A stretch of DNA of 9,052 nt, from NCBI GenBank assembly GCA_900319615.1, contig ONPE01000045.1, positions 1 through 9,052 on the forward strand, read 5' to 3'. How positions within the stretch are numbered: the first letter of the stretch is position 1; each line of letters begins with the position of its first letter. Under the pieces are notes generated by a model that was not told the origin of the DNA, did no database searches, and saw only the letters and a list, made by a program, of their open reading frames with translations. The stretch comes from an uncultured Eubacteriales bacterium (GTDB taxonomy: Bacteria; Bacillota; Clostridia; Oscillospirales; Acutalibacteraceae). Positions 6,707 through 9,052 of the stretch are shown here, one piece after another. Position numbers and translations under genes: made by a program.

Positions 6707-8290
6707 CATAAAGACGCGGGAGAGCTTGACAGCAAAACGAGCCGAATTAAAAGCATTTGCGTCAGCGCCTTTGCCGGTAATAAAAACACCGTAAGTATCT
6801 TGGTCTTCAAAGACATATTCAAGACCTTCTTCATATTTTAAAATGGTATCGGAGTTTACCAAAATGTGTCTTGCAACCATAGAACCGAGCGTGACGACAG
6901 CGCAGCCGGCGGTCGCCGCCCAGCTGATCGCCGCAATCTTGGAGAGGGTGTCCATCTGAGCCTCTTTGGTGCCCGTGGTGCCGTCGGCGGTGTTGTTCGC
7001 GCGCTGTGCCGCGCCGGTCAGGGCGACGGAGCCGTCCTCCTTATACAGATCGCGGTCGATATTCTGATAGACCGAGACGTCCTCCAAGTTGCCGAAATCC
7101 GCCTTGTTCTTTTCGACATACTCCTTCCAGCTCTCATCTGTTGTAAAGGCGTATATCAGGAGCTGTTCCAAGTCTACGAAGGGTAAGCCGTAAAATTGAC
7201 CCTTCGAGAGGGCGAACGCCATCGGGATATAGATCTCACGCTCGTCGGCATAATCCTCGGGAGTCATAAAGAAAGAGAGCAGCTCGCCTTTTTTGAATCT
7301 TTCATACTCGAAGTTATTCAAGTTCTCATAGAGCATAGCGATACGCAGCCATTCCTGATAACGAAGCATCGCATTCGCGTCGTTTTCGATATCGCCGAAC
7401 TTATTTCTGATTTCTTCCTCGGTAGTGTCCCAGGTCCAGAAGCCGCTGTACGCATAATCGCGCAGCTTTCTGCCGACTTCAGCGGATTGTGCGGCAAGCA
7501 CGTCTGCGGTTTCTCCGTAGACATTATCGGCATACTGGATCTGCTTCGCTTCGGTATTGAGCTCGGGACGCTCGTTTTCGATCAGACCGAGCACGCCGTC
7601 ATAATTAACATCTGCAAAACGGTCGACCCATGTGTTAAACGAGGTGTCGGTCGCCATCAAGAGCACGGTCTCGATCGACTTGATGACCTGCGCGTTGCCC
7701 TGCAACAAAATGGTAATGAGGTCGGGGAGATTCTCCGGGTTCTCCGCCTCGATACTATCCGAAACCCCGACCTTATCCTGCAAGGTCTCGGAGTTGAGCA
7801 GGTCGCCCATCTTCATCCCGGTGTCGTCCTCGGTGTAGTTATTGAGAAGGTCGTGAACGTAGATCGCCTTCGCCTTACCTTCTTTGAGATTGTAGCGATA
7901 TTCCTTGATAACGGTCATGAACTCGTCGAGGAATTCCGCGATCTCGGTCTTTTGCCCTTTGAGCAGTTTTTTGTAATCCTCGACACTGTAGTCGCCGCGC
8001 ATATTCATAACGGCAAGGTCGGTGATGGATTCGCGGATATCGTCGGTGGTCTTGTAGCCCATCATGGCGTAGGTCTTGCCGCCGTCGTTGAGGTTGCCCT
8101 CGACCGGGGTAAAGCCCTTGTCTTCGAGCGTCTTTTTCGCTTCCTCCGCGTCCTTGCCGTAGGCGACATAGACTTCGGAAACGTACTTGCCGTTGTTTGC
8201 CGCCGCCGCTGTGTTCAGCGGAACGAGAGCGATCATCGTCAGCGTCAGTGCCAACGCGACGATCATTCTGATGCTTTTCAGTAGTTTCAT
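6062..8290 (-). CDS. Membrane-anchored surface protein with split beta module (gene B)
   Basis: 742 residues of an unnamed family. Order: signal peptide (1-31, core MIVALALTLTMIALV, cleavage near TAAAA); beta N-half (35-97, KYVSEVYVAYG, MGYKTT, SITDLAVM); long, mostly helical acidic domain (about 100-445); transmembrane segment (about 452-472); polar loop (475-520); second transmembrane segment (521-545); C-half domain (about 550-705, with QLPIPNYLVDNYTDADGG, DEGKQWLVLYACKNSKAGKP and GYEGVVHLIGEKG); Gly/Ala-rich transmembrane segment (706-731); and tail KNKKKKETA. The predicted topology puts both large domains outside and the 475-520 loop and the tail in the cytosol. Start at 8290: AAGGAG lies upstream, a signal peptide follows, and ATGA joins it to gene A, so translation is probably coupled. 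About four in five C-terminal residues match gene A; the N-terminal 190 residues match gene D. Function unknown. Confidence 0.93.
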   Translation of the reverse strand: MKLLKSIRMIVALALTLTMIALVPLNTAAAANNGKYVSEVYVAYGKDAEEAKKTLEDKGFTPVEGNLNDGGKTYAMMGYKTTDDIRESITDLAVMNMRGDYSVEDYKKLLKGQKTEIAEFLDEFMTVIKEYRYNLKEGKAKAIYVHDLLNNYTEDDTGMKMGDLLNSETLQDKVGVSDSIEAENPENLPDLITILLQGNAQVIKSIETVLLMATDTSFNTWVDRFADVNYDGVLGLIENERPELNTEAKQIQYADNVYGETADVLAAQSAEVGRKLRDYAYSGFWTWDTTEEEIRNKFGDIENDANAMLRYQEWLRIAMLYENLNNFEYERFKKGELLSFFMTPEDYADEREIYIPMAFALSKGQFYGLPFVDLEQLLIYAFTTDESWKEYVEKNKADFGNLEDVSVYQNIDRDLYKEDGSVALTGAAQRANNTADGTTGTKEAQMDTLSKIAAISWAATAGCAVVTLGSMVARHILVNSDTILKYEEGLEYVFEDQDTYGVFITGKGADANAFNSARFAVKLSRVFMVVTLAVAVFSAVMTIIDLCRDKSIEQLPIPNYLVDNYTDADGGSYALNYKAVECNRMEYFGADYKKQKGDCADLNADEGKQWLVLYACKNSKAGKPLTPNFIVQEKSAAPTGYEGVVHLIGEKGAINVVSPAFKDYSTFSTVWQNITGDYTKFIFCKLSNDTKTYDEAAGNMTATAMSGGMIAIIGLGGLALGAALGAIVAAMVSKNKKKKETA
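6728..6871 (-). other. AT-rich inter-membrane loop segment of gene B
   Basis: Encodes residues 474-521 between the two internal transmembrane helices. By hand count 57 of 150 bases (38%) at 6731-6880 are G or C, against 66 of 120 (55%) at 6601-6720. Third codon positions are mostly A or T here and mostly G or C just downstream. The corresponding part of gene A (8961-9052) is also AT-rich, 33 of 92. Confidence 0.6.
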
Positions 8291-8931
8291 CGTGCCGTCT
8301 CCTTTTTCTTTTTGTTTATCAGTACAGCGATGACCGCTCCGAGGGCGCCGCCGATAACGAGTCCTCCGAAGCCGAAGATCGCCCACATACCGTCGCCGAG
8401 CGCGGAGGCGGTCATATTGCCCGCGGATTCGTCATAGGTTTTGACGTCATTGCTGAGCTTGCTGAATACATACAGCGTGTTATAGTCGCCCGTGATATTC
8501 TGCCATACGGTGCTGAAGGTGGAATAGTTCTTGAACGCGGCGCTGACGACGTTGACCGCACCCTTTTCACCGATCAGGTGGACAAAGCCTTCGTAGCCGG
8601 AGGGGGCTGTGTTCTTCTCTTGTACGACAAAGTCGGGGGTGAGCGGCTTGCCTGCCTTAGAGTTCTTACTTGCGTAGAGCACGAGCCACTGCTTGCCTTC
8701 GTCGGCAAGGAGGTCGGCGCTGCTGCCCTTCTGCTTGGTGTAGCTGTCGCCGAAGTATTCCATGCGGTTACATTCGACCGCCTTGTAGTTGAGCGAGTAA
8801 TTGCCGCCGTCCGCGTCGGTGTAGTTATCGACCAGATAGTTCGGGATCGGGAGCTGTTCGACGCTCTTGTCGCGGCACAGGTCGATGATCGTCATGACTG
8901 CGGAGAATACCGCGACCGCCAGTGTTATGAC
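8287..8931 (-). repeat. Tandem duplication, copy 1 (3' part of gene A)
   Basis: Counterpart of 6062-6706, lying 2.2 kb upstream in the transcription direction. The encoded proteins agree at roughly four of five positions by eye, with conservation highest from TLAVAVFSAV to AGKPLTP. Confidence 0.8.
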
Positions 8932-9052
8932 CTGAAGAACAGCGGCGATTTTTACCGCTAAACGCGTTTTTGTGGCAACTTTTACAATACTATTCTTGGT
9001 TCCGAATTCTTCCACAAGCTCATTGAAAGTATCATCATCAAAAATGAGATCC
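8287..9052 (-). CDS. Paralog of gene B, C-terminal part only (gene A; 5' end missing)
   Basis: The frame is open from the right edge to TGA at 8287-8289: 254 residues with no start inside the window. It begins in an acidic segment (DLIFDDDTFNELVEEFG) matching the cytosolic loop of gene B. Then come a transmembrane segment (TLAVAVFSAVMTIIDLC), the C-half domain (QLPIPNYLVDNYTDADGG, DEGKQWLVLYASKNSKAGKP, GYEGFVHLIGEKG), a Gly-rich transmembrane segment near the end (MWAIFGFGGLVIGGALGAV) and the tail NKKKKETAR. The missing part presumably encodes a signal peptide, N-half and helical domain as in gene B. The GTG at 9015 is not taken as the start, because homology to gene B continues upstream of it and it has no ribosome binding site. 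Its stop overlaps the ATG of gene B by four bases. Confidence 0.9.
   Translation of the reverse strand, partial: DLIFDDDTFNELVEEFGTKNSIVKVATKTRLAVKIAAVLQVITLAVAVFSAVMTIIDLCRDKSVEQLPIPNYLVDNYTDADGGNYSLNYKAVECNRMEYFGDSYTKQKGSSADLLADEGKQWLVLYASKNSKAGKPLTPDFVVQEKNTAPSGYEGFVHLIGEKGAVNVVSAAFKNYSTFSTVWQNITGDYNTLYVFSKLSNDVKTYDESAGNMTASALGDGMWAIFGFGGLVIGGALGAVIAVLINKKKKETAR
8299..8303 (-). promoter_or_regulatory. Ribosome binding site of gene B
   Basis: AAAAAGGAGACGGCACGATG on the minus strand: AGGAG eight bases before the ATG at 8290, inside the 3' end of gene A. It selects residue 1 over the in-frame ATG at 8386, which would precede the signal peptide with 32 arginine-rich residues. Confidence 0.75.

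Noticed and set aside
7196..8284. 362-codon plus-strand open frame opposite gene B
   Set aside because: It mirrors the coding frame of gene B, which has a signal peptide, a ribosome binding site and paralogs. The plus-strand product shows no domain pattern.
8287..9015. Gene A starting at the GTG at 9015 as a complete 242-residue protein
   Set aside because: The frame stays open to the window edge, upstream residues still resemble gene B, and no ribosome binding site precedes the GTG.

Overview
The window is almost wholly coding, and every supported gene lies on the minus strand, so transcription runs from right to left. Strong GGAGG-type ribosome binding sites, moderate GC content, Sec signal peptides, C-terminal membrane anchors with Lys/Arg-rich tails, and a Pro/Thr linker of the TAPTEAPT kind suggest a Gram-positive anaerobe of the Clostridia (Oscillospiraceae/Ruminococcus-like). 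This is inference; no taxonomic marker gene is present.

Layout in transcription order. Gene A (8287-9052) is the C-terminal 254 residues of a membrane protein cut by the right edge. Gene B (6062-8290, 742 aa) starts inside A's stop codon (ATGA overlap) and is a full-length paralog of A. A 143-nt gap (5919-6061) holds a small palindrome and a hairpin. Gene C (3714-5918, 734 aa) is an exported, membrane-anchored right-handed beta-helix protein with eleven coils. Gene D (1-3769, at least 1256 aa, cut by the left edge) starts 56 nt inside C. It is a larger, multi-module relative of A and B.

A, B and D belong to one family that I cannot name. Its unit is a small beta-rich module made of two halves: an N-half (Y-V-S-x-V ... 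GYxTT ... A-I-T-D-x-R) and a C-half (LxYxxxxxAGxPI ... GYExV ... YIF). In D the module occurs uninterrupted (residues 696-850). In B, and in the first module of D, the two halves are separated by about 500 residues of mostly helical sequence containing transmembrane segments. The pattern faintly recalls beta-prism folds, but no family is assigned.

Together the genes look like an operon for cell-surface proteins: tandem paralogs with extracellular beta modules, plus an inserted beta-helix protein. Adhesion, substrate binding or surface-complex assembly are plausible, but nothing in the sequence proves a function. No RNA genes, CRISPR arrays, transposases, attachment sites or replication origins were seen. 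The operon promoter and its final terminator lie outside the window.
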